NCBI GenBank assembly: GCA_944325815.1
Contig: CALVBV010000006.1
Coordinates: forward strand, 1-38,651
Reading direction: 5' to 3'
From: Candidatus Gastranaerophilales bacterium
Lineage (GTDB): Bacteria; Cyanobacteriota; Vampirovibrionia; Gastranaerophilales; Gastranaerophilaceae
DNA length: 38,651 bases
The notes beneath the pieces were generated by a model. That model did no database searches. It was not told the origin of the DNA and saw nothing but the letters and a program-made list of their open reading frames with translations. Shown here one piece after another: positions 10,444 to 20,346 of the stretch; the stretch's first letter is position 1, and each line of letters begins with the position of its first letter. The position numbers and the translations under genes are program-made.

Positions 10444-12087
10444 CTATTCAAACAGACCGTAAAGGCGTTCTCTGATTTCTTTGTCAGCCATTTCCTGTGT
10501 AATTTTGTTCAAATCCATTGTTAATTGGAAATACTCTGCTGCAAGAGCCTTGTCACCAATTGCCTGATAAGCTCTTCCCAGATTAAAATATGCAAGAGTA
10601 TAATTAGGATTAATATTAATCGCGTTTTTGAAATATTCAACAGATTCTTTGGGGTCACCAAGTCCGTCAAGGTAAACAACTCCAAGATTATTCTGAGCAA
10701 TTTCAAAATCCGGATTCAATTCAATAGATTTATGGAAAGCAACAATGGATTCTTCCAAATAGTCTTTTTCCCAGAGCGCAAGTCCTGTTTTTGCATAAGT
10801 AAGATAATTCTCAGGCTCAACTGCAATTGCGTCGCAATAAGTTTTAATAGCTTTATCCAAATCCCCTTGAGACATGTATAAATCCCCCAGAGAAAGCTGA
10901 ATATCAACATTATTGGGATCAAGAACAATTCCTGCATTAAAAGTTGCTTCTGCTGCATCAAAATTATTCTTAACTTCCGCATAAATTGCACCTAGCGCAT
11001 GACAAACTATTGAAGTCCATTCAGCATCAGGATTTAATTTGATTGCCAGCTGATAGTATTCAATCGCATCGTCGTAAAGCTCGGCTTTGATGTAAGCGTA
11101 AGCCAGTGAATTGTTATAGTATGGATTTTCAGGATTTATCTCTTGTGCGAGTTTGAATGCTGTTACGGCATGAATTTTATCAGCCTTATTCAAATACAAA
11201 TGCCCTAGCTCATAATAAATTTTATCTAAATCAATTCCAAACTCCAGAAGAGAATTATAATAATCAATGGTTGTATCAACATCTTCAGGGAAATATGTTT
11301 GATTGATTGTCGCAAGCTTAATTAAAACTTCTCTATCCGTCGGATTAAGTTCATGCGCTTTTTTATAGCACTCTAGGCTGGCTTCTATATCATTACATTC
11401 CAAAGATAAGTCACCCATCTTCTGGTAAAAAAGATTCCCCTGTGAGGTTTTTTCCAAACCTTTTGAGTATGCTTCCAAAGCAGACGGGAACAACTTCATT
11501 TTCTCAAAGGTTGCCCCTAAAGTTTTATATGAAAATACAGAAAAATCGTTTGCTAAAAACTTGCAAAACATTTTTAGAGAAGGGCAGTCCCACATAATCA
11601 TCATACTCCCTGATAAAAAGTAATACAAAAATTTCATCACATCTTTAACAGAAGAACTATGATTTTTAATCCTTGAGAAAAGCAGCTTTGAAAGAAACAG
11701 CCTCGGTCTTGCCGAATTTATACCGGAATTTGATACAGCAAGCTTAAACTCCTTCTCGGCTTCTTCAAAATTACCGTTTAAGCACTGAAAATACCCTGAA
11801 TATATATGTGCATTCACATTGTCCGGCTCAAGCGTCAATGCGGTTTTGCATTGCTCAATAGCCCCGTCAATGGAAATTTGACCTTTTATAAGCAAAAGAC
11901 TGGCAAGACGATAATAAGATTCGGACAAAGACGGATTTGCCTTTATCGCATCTATATAACATTCGATTGCCTTTTCCAAATCAGCATCCTGCTGCTTTAT
12001 CAAATATTTCTCATGAGCGCATCTTGCCTGCTCAAGCAAAGTCACTGCGTTATTATTAACCATAATCGGGGTAATTGTATCTGTCAT
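10444..12087 (-). CDS. TPR-repeat protein
   Basis: A 547-residue protein made almost wholly of tetratricopeptide repeats. Units such as AIECYIDAIKANPSLSESYY, ASLECYKKAHELNPTDREV and AIEYYQLAIKLNPDAEW are plain, with about twelve repeats and a less regular helical part near residues 130-200 (FLYYFLSGSMMIMWDCPSLKMF). There is no signal peptide, so it is a cytoplasmic scaffold; partners are unknown. ACAGGAGAG before the ATG is a good site. A 6-bp palindrome (TTCTGA/TCAGAA at 12103-12120) sits in its leader just upstream of that site. Confidence 0.88.
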   Translation of the reverse strand: MTDTITPIMVNNNAVTLLEQARCAHEKYLIKQQDADLEKAIECYIDAIKANPSLSESYYRLASLLLIKGQISIDGAIEQCKTALTLEPDNVNAHIYSGYFQCLNGNFEEAEKEFKLAVSNSGINSARPRLFLSKLLFSRIKNHSSSVKDVMKFLYYFLSGSMMIMWDCPSLKMFCKFLANDFSVFSYKTLGATFEKMKLFPSALEAYSKGLEKTSQGNLFYQKMGDLSLECNDIEASLECYKKAHELNPTDREVLIKLATINQTYFPEDVDTTIDYYNSLLEFGIDLDKIYYELGHLYLNKADKIHAVTAFKLAQEINPENPYYNNSLAYAYIKAELYDDAIEYYQLAIKLNPDAEWTSIVCHALGAIYAEVKNNFDAAEATFNAGIVLDPNNVDIQLSLGDLYMSQGDLDKAIKTYCDAIAVEPENYLTYAKTGLALWEKDYLEESIVAFHKSIELNPDFEIAQNNLGVVYLDGLGDPKESVEYFKNAININPNYTLAYFNLGRAYQAIGDKALAAEYFQLTMDLNKITQEMADKEIRERLYGLFE

Positions 12088-12277
12088 AATCTCTCCTGTA
12101 TATTCTGATACTCGTCAGAAAAGTTTTAAACTTTAATATTATTTTTAAGAAATCATCCGAATGACTGAAAAATTATATTAAGATTTGTAACAATTTTCTT
12201 TGAATATTAAAGTTTTATCCAATAAATGCCGTAATACTTATTAACAAGGGAAAATTATAAAGGAAAGCGGAACAAAA

Positions 12278-13777
12278 ATGGGAATGGCAGCGTCACAAGT
12301 TAGACTATTGCAGCTTACCGGCCGAAAAAATGATATAGGCCGGCAGCTTTCCAGCCTGTCATTACAAAAGACTTCGCTGACAAGAGAGATGCAGAAGGTC
12401 TCCAAAAATTATCAAAATGCCATTAGTTCTAAGACATTAAAATGGTCAAATAACTCCGGCGTAAGCTATGTTGATTTGAGTTATTCAAACTTAATGCGTC
12501 CTGGAGAAGCCAACCAGAATATACCATATTTAATTACCGACCAAAGCGGTAAAGTTGTCGTAGACGATAAATATGAAAAATATGCTTCTCTAATATCTCC
12601 GGATGGCTCTGCCGGCGGAGATTATGAAAGCAACAGAGCAGAGATACTATCAGGACTTACAGGTATTTCTGCCGAAAGAATTGCTGCAGGCCAAGCAAAC
12701 AGTGATACTGTAGACACTAATGCGGATAAAGTTAATGAACTAATGGAAGAAACGGATATCCTTGAATCAAAATGCACTCAAAGAGCTTCTGAGGATGAAT
12801 TTATAGAAAATTGCTTTGGAAACATAACCGGTTTCAGATATGAACTTAATCAATCACAGACAAACAATGTTGCTGCTGATCTTGAATATACAGAAAAAAA
12901 TGGCAGCGGTCACTGGAGGCTTGCTCAAGATCCTGCAAACTCCAAATCAAGGCTTCAAGAACTTCTGAACCAGTTATCCAATAATGTCATGCCTAATTTA
13001 AGCGATGAGGATCAAGAAGCATTTCAGACTGCGCTTGATGAGACATACGAAATTTATTGCGATTATATTGACGCTGCTGCTACTGAAAATACCACAGTTC
13101 CATTATCAATCATGACATCTAACTCAAATTATTATTGTTTAAGAGTAGATAACTTCATTGATACTATATTGGATCAATATGAAATTGCCGGAGGCAGATG
13201 TGAACAATCGTCCAGAGGAAGCGGCATATATTACTATTCAACTGTAGACAGAAACTCAGAAGCGTACAAAGCTTATGAAGCAAAAAGAGACGAGTTGGAA
13301 GCTGCAAAAACCGAATATGATAATTCTGTAAATACAAGCAACCAAAGCTTTACGGCAGAAGAAGAAAACGCCATCAATTTTTATGATCAGCTCTTCTATG
13401 CTATCGCAGAAAAAGGCTGGACTTGCAACCCGGATGTCACAGATAGTGACTATCTGAACCAGATGTTACAAAACAATCAGTATTATATAACTACAATGAC
13501 TTCTGCAGTTGATGATGATGGAGAAGACTATTATGAATACTCAACCAGCACTGCAACAAATTTTGATAGGGTCTATACAGTAAATGATACTGATGCTCAA
13601 AATGAGGCAATGGTTGAATATGAATATCAAAAAAGTATTATTAACGAAAAGGAAAGCCGTATTGATACAAGAATGCAGGATTTGGAAACCGAACAGTCCG
13701 CAATCAATGAAATGATTAAAGGTATAGAAACAGTAAGAAACGATAATACAGAGCGAACATTCAGCATATTCTCATAA
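12278..13777 (+). CDS. Large lineage protein with flagellin-like end helices
   Basis: A 499-residue protein, function unknown. It has no signal peptide. Residues 1-55 (starting MGMAASQVRLLQLTGRKNDI) form an amphipathic helix with heptad character, and residues 445-497 form a second helix (ESRIDTRMQDLETEQSAINE, ending RTFSIFS). Between them lies a Ser/Thr/Asn/Tyr/Asp-rich variable region with few hydrophobics. Paired N- and C-terminal helices around a variable core are the plan of flagellins, hook-associated proteins and type III needle-tip proteins; that is an analogy of layout, not a homology claim. I recall this N-terminus from Gastranaerophilales genomes. AAAGGA lies 13 bases before the ATG. 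Flanked by TPR (divergent) and ffh. Confidence 0.75.
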   Translation: MGMAASQVRLLQLTGRKNDIGRQLSSLSLQKTSLTREMQKVSKNYQNAISSKTLKWSNNSGVSYVDLSYSNLMRPGEANQNIPYLITDQSGKVVVDDKYEKYASLISPDGSAGGDYESNRAEILSGLTGISAERIAAGQANSDTVDTNADKVNELMEETDILESKCTQRASEDEFIENCFGNITGFRYELNQSQTNNVAADLEYTEKNGSGHWRLAQDPANSKSRLQELLNQLSNNVMPNLSDEDQEAFQTALDETYEIYCDYIDAAATENTTVPLSIMTSNSNYYCLRVDNFIDTILDQYEIAGGRCEQSSRGSGIYYYSTVDRNSEAYKAYEAKRDELEAAKTEYDNSVNTSNQSFTAEEENAINFYDQLFYAIAEKGWTCNPDVTDSDYLNQMLQNNQYYITTMTSAVDDDGEDYYEYSTSTATNFDRVYTVNDTDAQNEAMVEYEYQKSIINEKESRIDTRMQDLETEQSAINEMIKGIETVRNDNTERTFSIFS

Positions 13778-13826
13778 CAGCATGTTTATGATATCCTTAA
13801 AATATTAAAATTAGAGGATATTGTAA

Positions 13827-15215
13827 ATGTTTGACTCGTTATCAGATAAACTACAGGATATTATAGCAAAAACCGCAGGACAAAAAGAGCTTACGCAGGA
13901 CAATATGCAGGAAGCTCTTAGAGAAATACGCCGCGCACTTTTAGAAGCCGATGTTAACTTAAGAGTTGTTAAAGCTTTTATTTCAAATATAAAAGACAGG
14001 GCAGAAGGTGAAAATGTCCTTCAAGGGGTTAACCCATCCCAGCAGCTTGTAAAAATTGTGCACGATGAGTTAATAGAGCTTCTCGGCAAAGAATCTAATC
14101 CGCTGGATTTTTCAGGAAACCCGAATCTTATTATGATGCTAGGGCTTCAGGGAAGCGGAAAAACAACATCTTCCGCTAAACTTGCCGTTAAGCTGAAAAA
14201 AGAAGGCAGAAACCCTCTTTTAGTCGCATGTGACATTTATAGACCTGCTGCAATAACCCAGCTTAAAACACTCGGGGAACAAATCGGGTGTGAAGTTTTT
14301 TCTGAGGATTCACAAGATGTTCAGGGAATTATTCAAAACGCAATAAATTATGCTAAAGAAAAAGGGTTTAATACTCTTATTTTGGATACAGCAGGACGCT
14401 TGCAGATTGACACCGAAATGATGGCGGAACTTTTATTGATTGACAGAATTTTCCATCCGGCAGAAAAACTGCTTGTAATAGATTCTATGACCGGTCAGGA
14501 AGCTGTTAATGTTGCGGAGAATTTTGATGCGCAATTGAGTATCACAGGACTTGTGCTAACAAAACTCGACGGTGATTCAAGAGGCGGGGCTGCGTTAAGC
14601 GTTGTTTACTGTACTCATAAACCGATTAAGCTTACAGGTACAGGCGAAAAACTTAATGCTCTTGAAGATTTTTATCCTGAAAGAATGGCAACAAGAATAC
14701 TCGGAATGGGAGATATTGTATCGCTTGTTGAAAGGGCTCAGGAAGTCTTTGACGAAAAAACAGCCAAAGAGATGGAAAAGAAAATGGCAAAAGCCGAATT
14801 TTCTTACAATGATTTTCTTAAAATGCAGTCTCAGATGAAAATGTTTGGTTCAATGGATCAGCTTCTGGGCATGATTCCGGGTTTGAAGATTTCAAAAGAT
14901 GACAGGCAGAAAATTTCTCATGAAGGCGAGAAACAGTTCAAAAGAATTGAAGTTTTTATCCAGAGTATGACACCGGAAGAGCGCGAGCATCCTGAATTAA
15001 TGAACTCCTCAAGAAAAAAAAGGATTGCACAAGGCTCTGGAATACCGATTCACGATGTTAATGTTTTTATTAACCAGTTTGAGCAGATGCGCAAAATGAT
15101 GAAGGGATTTTCTGATGTTAAGAAGAATATGGGCAGTATGATGGGGAAAATGGGTTCTGCCGGCGCAAAACTAACAGCACATCAGATGATGAAAAATATG
15201 AGGCGGTTTAGATAA
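13827..15215 (+). CDS. ffh: Signal recognition particle protein Ffh (SRP54)
   Basis: The GTPase that binds signal sequences on ribosomes with 4.5S RNA and docks with FtsY. The 462 residues contain the N domain (1-90, with ALLEADVN), the G domain with P-loop GLQGSGKTT (106-114), DTAGR, TKLDGDSRGG and the GTGEKL closing motif, and a Met-rich M domain (about 325-462, MQSQMKMFGSMDQLLGMIPG) that holds the signal-peptide groove and the RNA-binding SRKKRIAQGSG motif. AGAGGA precedes the ATG. Its TAA stop overlaps the pth ATG by one base. Confidence 0.97.
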   Translation: MFDSLSDKLQDIIAKTAGQKELTQDNMQEALREIRRALLEADVNLRVVKAFISNIKDRAEGENVLQGVNPSQQLVKIVHDELIELLGKESNPLDFSGNPNLIMMLGLQGSGKTTSSAKLAVKLKKEGRNPLLVACDIYRPAAITQLKTLGEQIGCEVFSEDSQDVQGIIQNAINYAKEKGFNTLILDTAGRLQIDTEMMAELLLIDRIFHPAEKLLVIDSMTGQEAVNVAENFDAQLSITGLVLTKLDGDSRGGAALSVVYCTHKPIKLTGTGEKLNALEDFYPERMATRILGMGDIVSLVERAQEVFDEKTAKEMEKKMAKAEFSYNDFLKMQSQMKMFGSMDQLLGMIPGLKISKDDRQKISHEGEKQFKRIEVFIQSMTPEEREHPELMNSSRKKRIAQGSGIPIHDVNVFINQFEQMRKMMKGFSDVKKNMGSMMGKMGSAGAKLTAHQMMKNMRRFR

Positions 15216-15772
15216 TGAAATTAATCGCAGGATTAGGGAATATAGGTGACAAATACATATTTACACGGCATAATGCAGGATTTATGCTGATAGACAGTAT
15301 TGCGCTTAATTCAAATCTTACTTTCAGAGAAAATTCCCGCCTGAAATGTCTTATGACAAACCTGAGAAACGGAATTGATGATTATCTGCTTATAAAACCA
15401 ACCACATTTATGAATCTCTCGGGTGAGGCAGTCCGCGCAGTAATGGATTATTATAAAATACCAATAGAGGATGTACTTATCGTATATGATGACATCTCTC
15501 TGGAACTCGGCAGAATAAGGTTCCGTCCTGACGGCTCTGATGGCGGACATAACGGCATAAAATCAGTAATCCAACACCTTGGGACTAAAAATATTGCAAG
15601 ATTGAAAATCGGTATCGGGCCTCAGCCTAATATACCTTCAGAAGTTTTTGTTCTTCAAAATTTCTCAAAAGAAGAGTTGGAAACCCTGAAAGGCGCAATA
15701 AGCAAAGCTAAAGAAGGTATTGTATGTTACTTCAAAGAAGGAATGGCGTCCGCACAAAACAAGTTTAATTAG
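15215..15772 (+). CDS. pth: Peptidyl-tRNA hydrolase
   Basis: Releases tRNA from peptidyl-tRNAs that fall off ribosomes. 185 residues, normal length. The active-site set of E. coli Pth (N10, H20, N68, D93, N114) is present one residue earlier each: N9 in GLGN, H19 in TRHNAGF, N67 in TFMNLSG, D92 in YDD, N113 in GGHNG. It is coupled to ffh through TAATG and followed nine bases later by a TPR gene with its own AGGAG site, so the three form an operon. Confidence 0.97.
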   Translation: MKLIAGLGNIGDKYIFTRHNAGFMLIDSIALNSNLTFRENSRLKCLMTNLRNGIDDYLLIKPTTFMNLSGEAVRAVMDYYKIPIEDVLIVYDDISLELGRIRFRPDGSDGGHNGIKSVIQHLGTKNIARLKIGIGPQPNIPSEVFVLQNFSKEELETLKGAISKAKEGIVCYFKEGMASAQNKFN

Positions 15773-15781
15773 GAGAAGATA

Positions 15782-17071
15782 ATGAACTTAGCAGAACAAC
15801 TAGAACAGAATGAAAAATATGATGAAGCTTATGCAGAATACAAAAAACAGCTTGCCGGGAAACAGGGCGATGTTGAATTATTAACAAAACTGGCTCATCT
15901 GGCGCTGATTTTGGATAAAAAAGAAGATGCCAAAGCTTATTACGGCAGAATTCTGGAAATAGATCCTCCGAATATCCTTGCACATGAGCAGTTGATAGAC
16001 TTATATGTACACGAGGACAGGTTCAAGTATTATCTTCTGAGAGGCAATCTTCATGCACTGCAGCAGCAGATGAGCCACGCAAGAAGCGATTATAAAAAAG
16101 CAATCGACCACGCTAAAGACCCGAAAGAAGCGATTCCTGCCAGATACTTATATGCAGGTCTCTGCGAAGGACAGGGCAAGCTTCAGGATGCAATTGATGA
16201 ATACTTAAAAATTTCGGATTATGATGATAATAATCCCGCAGTATTTCTTAAACTTGCAGAACTTTACGAAAAAACAGAAGGACTTGTCTCTGCAATCCAA
16301 ACTCTCGAAAGGGGAAAAAATGACAGAGGTTTCACCGGTTTTGATGAAGTCCTTGCCGGATATTATATAAGAAATTCTCAGCCTCAAAAAGCACTGGAAC
16401 TTACAAAAAACGAGCTCACAAAAGCCCGTGCCTTATTTGATATGGGTAAAAACAACGAAGGCTATGAAATTCTTATGAAAAATAAGCCGGCTTTTTCAAA
16501 TGATAAGCTTTTCCACTCGCTGCTTGCACAATACTATTTTCAAGAAAAGATGTACGAAGAAGCTTTCAAAGAAATTGACGAGTATGCAAAATTAGACCCG
16601 AACTCTCCTTTGATTTACCAGATGAGAGCACTCATTTACGAAGCAAAGGACGATTCATATAACGAACACTTAAACTGGGGTAAATACAACATTGTCCGGG
16701 GGCATAAAGATGTTGCATTGAATGAATTTATGATTGCACATAGTTTTAATAATAAAGATATCGATTTAATCGAATCAATAGCTGTTCTTCTGGAAACCGA
16801 AGGAGATAAAACAAAGGCAGCAGAGTTTTATGAAAAACTCCTGGATGTTGACCCTAAAAACTCTAATGCTTTGCAGAAGCTGGTTGTATTCAGAGAATCA
16901 ATAGGCGACAATCAAGGGGCTCTGGAGTTTGCAGACAGACTAAAAGCCGTTGATCCGAGAAACAAATTTCTTGCAGACAATTATGAAAAAATCAAAGATG
17001 TTGCAGAAAACGGAAGCGGTTTGTTTTCGTTCTTACGCAATATGTTCGGCGGCGGCATGAAGATGGGATAA
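15782..17071 (+). CDS. TPR-repeat protein in the ffh-pth operon
   Basis: A 429-residue all-helical protein with about nine TPR units (for example AKAYYGRILEIDPPNILAHE and AAEFYEKLLDVDPKNSNALQ). No signal peptide is seen. The C-terminus ends in a glycine- and methionine-rich hydrophobic stretch (FSFLRNMFGGGMKMG), which might touch a membrane. AGGAG lies before the ATG. Position behind ffh and pth hints at a role near translation or protein targeting, but TPR arrays are scaffolds and the partner is unknown. The frame stays open for some 46 codons after the TAA, with no sign that it is used. Confidence 0.85.
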   Translation: MNLAEQLEQNEKYDEAYAEYKKQLAGKQGDVELLTKLAHLALILDKKEDAKAYYGRILEIDPPNILAHEQLIDLYVHEDRFKYYLLRGNLHALQQQMSHARSDYKKAIDHAKDPKEAIPARYLYAGLCEGQGKLQDAIDEYLKISDYDDNNPAVFLKLAELYEKTEGLVSAIQTLERGKNDRGFTGFDEVLAGYYIRNSQPQKALELTKNELTKARALFDMGKNNEGYEILMKNKPAFSNDKLFHSLLAQYYFQEKMYEEAFKEIDEYAKLDPNSPLIYQMRALIYEAKDDSYNEHLNWGKYNIVRGHKDVALNEFMIAHSFNNKDIDLIESIAVLLETEGDKTKAAEFYEKLLDVDPKNSNALQKLVVFRESIGDNQGALEFADRLKAVDPRNKFLADNYEKIKDVAENGSGLFSFLRNMFGGGMKMG

Positions 17072-17239
17072 ATAAATTTTCTATCCCAAGCAGGAGAAGA
17101 ACATGTAAGAGAACTGCAGATGTGCTTTTCGAAAAAATTTTGCAGGAATCTCACGGCGCTGAGAAATTTATTATCTTTACTTTTATTTGAAAAAATAGTA
17201 AAATAAACTCGTTATATACCAATAGGAGAGGATTTTTAT

Positions 17240-18565
17240 ATGAAATTATATATGCAAGTCTTGATTGCACTTGGGCTTGGGTTGAAAAGAAATTGGCATA
17301 TTTTCGCCGGGCTTATTCTTGGCGTAGTTGCCGGTATTTTTCTGCACAATACTTCATACCCTTGGATAATACCGACGTTAACTTTTATCGGACAAGTATT
17401 TATAAGGCTTATTCAAATGGTTGTAATCCCGCTTGTTATTTCAGCAATTGTTATCGGGATTACAAGTGTCGGTGACAGTAAACAAATAGGAAAGCTCGGC
17501 TCTAAAATGATTTTCTACTTTATGATTATTACTTTTATGGCCGTAATTATAGGTGCAGTTCTCGCCCTTTTGTTTAAGCCCGGACTTGGTGCATCTCATT
17601 ATATTAACTCGGACACAGCAGTAAGTATTCAAACTCAGGTAGCAGCGACGATTGAAGCTCAGCAAGGAAATCTGCTTAATATTATACTGGGATTCATCCC
17701 CAAAAATCCGCTTGCCTCCATTGCCAGCGGAGATATGGTGCCTATCATTGTTTTCGCACTCATTTTCTCAATTGCTTTAGCAAAAGTCGGGGATATTAAC
17801 AGACCCTTTGTAAGCTTTTTCGAATCAATTTTCGCAGCTACAATGAAAATTACTGACTGGATTATGTGCTTTGCAGCCCCGGGTGTCTTTGCACTCACAG
17901 CTGTTGCAGTTTCATCTTTCGGTATTGATATTTTTATGAGTATTTCTAAATACCTGGGAGTTCTGGCGCTTGGCTTTGCCATACAATTTTTCATTGTTTA
18001 TCCGGTATTCTTAAAGATTTTCTCTAAAGTTCCGGTTCTTATGCTCTATGCTGCTATTGCAGAAGCCATGATGGTTGCTTTTGGGACAGCAAGCTCTTCT
18101 GCGACTCTTCCTTTAACAATTGCATGCTGTGAAAAAAGAGGAATTTCACATAAAGTGTCCAGTTTTGTTCTGCCTCTCGGGGCTACGTTGAACATGGACG
18201 GTACTGCAATGCTTCAAACCGTTGCGGTTATATTCCTTACACAAGCTTACGGCGTCGCGCTTACCCCATTTTTAGTGATTCAGATAGCTCTGCTCGCAAT
18301 TGTTGCATCAAGCACATGCGCCGGTATTCCGGGTGCAGGACTAATTACGATTGCTCTTGTTCTTAATGGTATGGGCTTAAGTCCGGAACAATTGGTTGCA
18401 GGATTTGCATTCCTCTTCACAATTGAAAGAATTACCGATATGATGAGAACGCTTCTTAACGTTACATCTGATGCTGTAGTTGCAGCTGCAATTGCGGATA
18501 ATGAAAACGAAATTAATTATGACTTATTAAATAACCCTGATGAGTACGGGGATATAATTAACTAG
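17240..18565 (+). CDS. Dicarboxylate/amino-acid:cation symporter (DAACS)
   Basis: A 441-residue transporter of the GltP/GltT/DctA family, with about eight membrane helices and two re-entrant hairpins. The serine-rich HP1 tip is SSSATLP (285-291), TM7 has NMDGT (318-322), HP2 has AGIPGAG, and TM8 has D400, R403, N407 and D411. Arg at the position of Gltph R397 fits acidic amino-acid substrates (aspartate or glutamate) instead of neutral ones; Na+ or H+ coupling is not determined. AGGAGAGG precedes the ATG. It is followed 17 bases later by an aminotransferase that uses glutamate/2-oxoglutarate, a sensible pairing. Confidence 0.93.
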   Translation: MKLYMQVLIALGLGLKRNWHIFAGLILGVVAGIFLHNTSYPWIIPTLTFIGQVFIRLIQMVVIPLVISAIVIGITSVGDSKQIGKLGSKMIFYFMIITFMAVIIGAVLALLFKPGLGASHYINSDTAVSIQTQVAATIEAQQGNLLNIILGFIPKNPLASIASGDMVPIIVFALIFSIALAKVGDINRPFVSFFESIFAATMKITDWIMCFAAPGVFALTAVAVSSFGIDIFMSISKYLGVLALGFAIQFFIVYPVFLKIFSKVPVLMLYAAIAEAMMVAFGTASSSATLPLTIACCEKRGISHKVSSFVLPLGATLNMDGTAMLQTVAVIFLTQAYGVALTPFLVIQIALLAIVASSTCAGIPGAGLITIALVLNGMGLSPEQLVAGFAFLFTIERITDMMRTLLNVTSDAVVAAAIADNENEINYDLLNNPDEYGDIIN

Positions 18566-18582
18566 ACTGGAGTATACAAAGT

Positions 18583-19608
18583 ATGGAAAAACAAATTGAC
18601 TGGACAAACCTTGGGTTTGGCTATATGAAAACGGACTATCGTTTTGTATCTAATTTTAAAGACGGAAAATGGGATGATGGTACATTAACTACAGATGAAA
18701 ATATCGTTATAAATGAATGCGCTTGCGTACTTCAATATGCACAGACATGCTTTGAAGGACTAAAGGCATATAGAACTGTTGACGGCAAAGTTGTATGCTT
18801 CAGACCGGATTTAAATGCTAAACGTATGGCTGATACCTGTAAACGTTTAGAGATGGCAGTTTATCCTGAGGACAAGTTTGTTGATGCTGTTGTTAAAACA
18901 GTTCAAAAAAATATTGACTATGTTCCGCCTTACGGCTCAGGTGCAACACTTTATATCAGACCGTATATGTTTGGTTCAGACCCGATAATGGGAGTTAAAC
19001 CGGCAAATGAATATCAATTCAGGGTATTTACATCCCCTGTAGGGCCGTATTTTAAAGGCGGGGCGAAACCAATTACCTTAAGAGTACCTGATTTTGACAG
19101 GGCTGCACCGCACGGTACAGGACATGTAAAGGCCGGACTTAATTATGCGATGAGTCTGCACGCTATTGTTGACGCGCATAAACAAGGATATAATGAAAAT
19201 ATGTACCTTGATTCTGCGACAAGAACTAAGGTTGAAGAAACCGGAGGGGCTAATATTATTTTCGTAACAAAGGATAATACCGTAGTAACCCCAAAATCAA
19301 GTACGATTTTGCCTTCAATAACAAGACGCTCTTTAATGTATGTTGCAGAACATTATTTGGGCTTAAAAGCAGAAGAACGGGAAGTCAGATTTGAAGAGGT
19401 TAAGGACTTTGCAGAATGCGCTCTCTGCGGAACGGCAGCGGTTCTTTCTCCTGTAGGAAAAGTTGTTAATCATGGAGAAGAAATTCTATTCCCGTCAGGT
19501 ATGGATAAAATGGGAGAAATTACAAAAAAACTCTACGATACGCTTACCGGGATTCAGATGGGTACTATAGAAGCGCCTGAGGGATGGATTAAGGTTATTC
19601 AGCCTTAA
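18583..19608 (+). CDS. ilvE: Branched-chain amino-acid aminotransferase, long type II form
   Basis: A PLP fold-type IV enzyme that moves the amino group between Leu/Ile/Val and glutamate. The 341 residues match the type II (eukaryote-like) group. The Schiff-base lysine is K183 in GTGHVKAGLNYA. YAQTCFEGLKAYR, RPYMFGSDPIMG and EETGGANIIFV are the other family signatures. CALC lies just before GTAA, a different position from the redox CxxC of human BCAT. GGAG lies 10 bases upstream of the ATG. It probably shares a transcript with the symporter. Its last 14 bases overlap the convergent EF-hand gene. A second, unrelated-subtype aminotransferase is 0.8 kb downstream. Confidence 0.93.
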   Translation: MEKQIDWTNLGFGYMKTDYRFVSNFKDGKWDDGTLTTDENIVINECACVLQYAQTCFEGLKAYRTVDGKVVCFRPDLNAKRMADTCKRLEMAVYPEDKFVDAVVKTVQKNIDYVPPYGSGATLYIRPYMFGSDPIMGVKPANEYQFRVFTSPVGPYFKGGAKPITLRVPDFDRAAPHGTGHVKAGLNYAMSLHAIVDAHKQGYNENMYLDSATRTKVEETGGANIIFVTKDNTVVTPKSSTILPSITRRSLMYVAEHYLGLKAEEREVRFEEVKDFAECALCGTAAVLSPVGKVVNHGEEILFPSGMDKMGEITKKLYDTLTGIQMGTIEAPEGWIKVIQP

Positions 19609-20260
19609 ACTCTTTCATTGCTTCACCTAAGTTATAGGTGTTATAAAGTTTTGAGTACAACGCGGCTGCTGCAGCTGCGTTGCTTTTTTTAGTATACGCC
19701 AAAACGGCATTAAACCCATTTCTGTTAATAGTACCGTCTATATTAGAAACTGCAGGTTCACCGGCCTTGCTCATCATATCTGCCGCCAAAATACTTGCAG
19801 AATATTCTGCGATATCAATTTTACCGTCTTTGTTTATATCAAGCGGTTCAGATGTAAAGGTTGAATCAGGTGCAAATTTTGAATCTAATTCTTTTACGTC
19901 CAATTCTTTTACTTTGCCCATTTCTTCATAAGCTGCGCCAAGAAGAGCCATTTTATCTACGCTACCTGTTGGCATGTATCTGTATTCAAATTCAAGCGGA
20001 GGCAGGGCGTTTAAGTATTCGTCATTTTCTTTAAGAAATTTTTCTAATTTATCAGCATTGTTTTTTGAAGCATCGGGACTTAGACCAAAATCAAGAATCG
20101 GGGCTGTATTCATCGGGTCTGCAACAATCGGCTGTTCAAGGTATGTAAAGTAATTCTCTACTGCATTTCTGCCGTATTTAACGGAAGGATTTGTAACTTT
20201 ATCGTCATACTTGCCTTTTGAACCGTCAATTTTTGCGATACCGTTTTGAACTTCAAACAT
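19595..20260 (-). CDS. EF-hand protein of unknown function
   Basis: A 221-residue soluble protein. A canonical 12-residue calcium loop, DINKDGKIDIAE, is at 141-152; a degenerate second loop (NIDGTINRNGF) is near 173-183, giving a possible EF-hand pair. The N-terminal 100 residues are not recognised, and a Tyr/Ala-rich helix ends the protein. The start is ATG 20260: GGAGG lies seven bases upstream, whereas the 16 upstream codons of open frame have no site. Its 3' end overlaps the convergent ilvE by 14 bases. A possible promoter (TTGTAT and TATAAA, only 15 apart) is at 20282-20308. Confidence 0.78.
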   Translation of the reverse strand: MFEVQNGIAKIDGSKGKYDDKVTNPSVKYGRNAVENYFTYLEQPIVADPMNTAPILDFGLSPDASKNNADKLEKFLKENDEYLNALPPLEFEYRYMPTGSVDKMALLGAAYEEMGKVKELDVKELDSKFAPDSTFTSEPLDINKDGKIDIAEYSASILAADMMSKAGEPAVSNIDGTINRNGFNAVLAYTKKSNAAAAAALYSKLYNTYNLGEAMKEFKAE

Positions 20261-20346
20261 AGATAACCTCCACACTGTATATTTATATAAAAACACGAAT
20301 TGATACAAAATTGCCTTTTTATTTTACATAAGTTTACATAATATTC

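Noticed and set aside
11806-12108. 100-codon plus-strand ORF opposite the TPR gene
   Set aside because: Antisense shadow of a clear TPR coding frame, without ribosome-binding site.
12103-12120. Palindrome TTCTGA/TCAGAA as an operator of the TPR gene
   Set aside because: Only 6 bp and a single copy; not enough to call a site, so it is mentioned only with the gene.
17072-17239. AGGAG followed by ATG-TAA after the TPR gene, and an open frame continuing the TPR gene past its TAA
   Set aside because: A start-stop pair and a 46-codon extension are easily due to chance in AT-rich DNA; no recoding signal or protein similarity seen.
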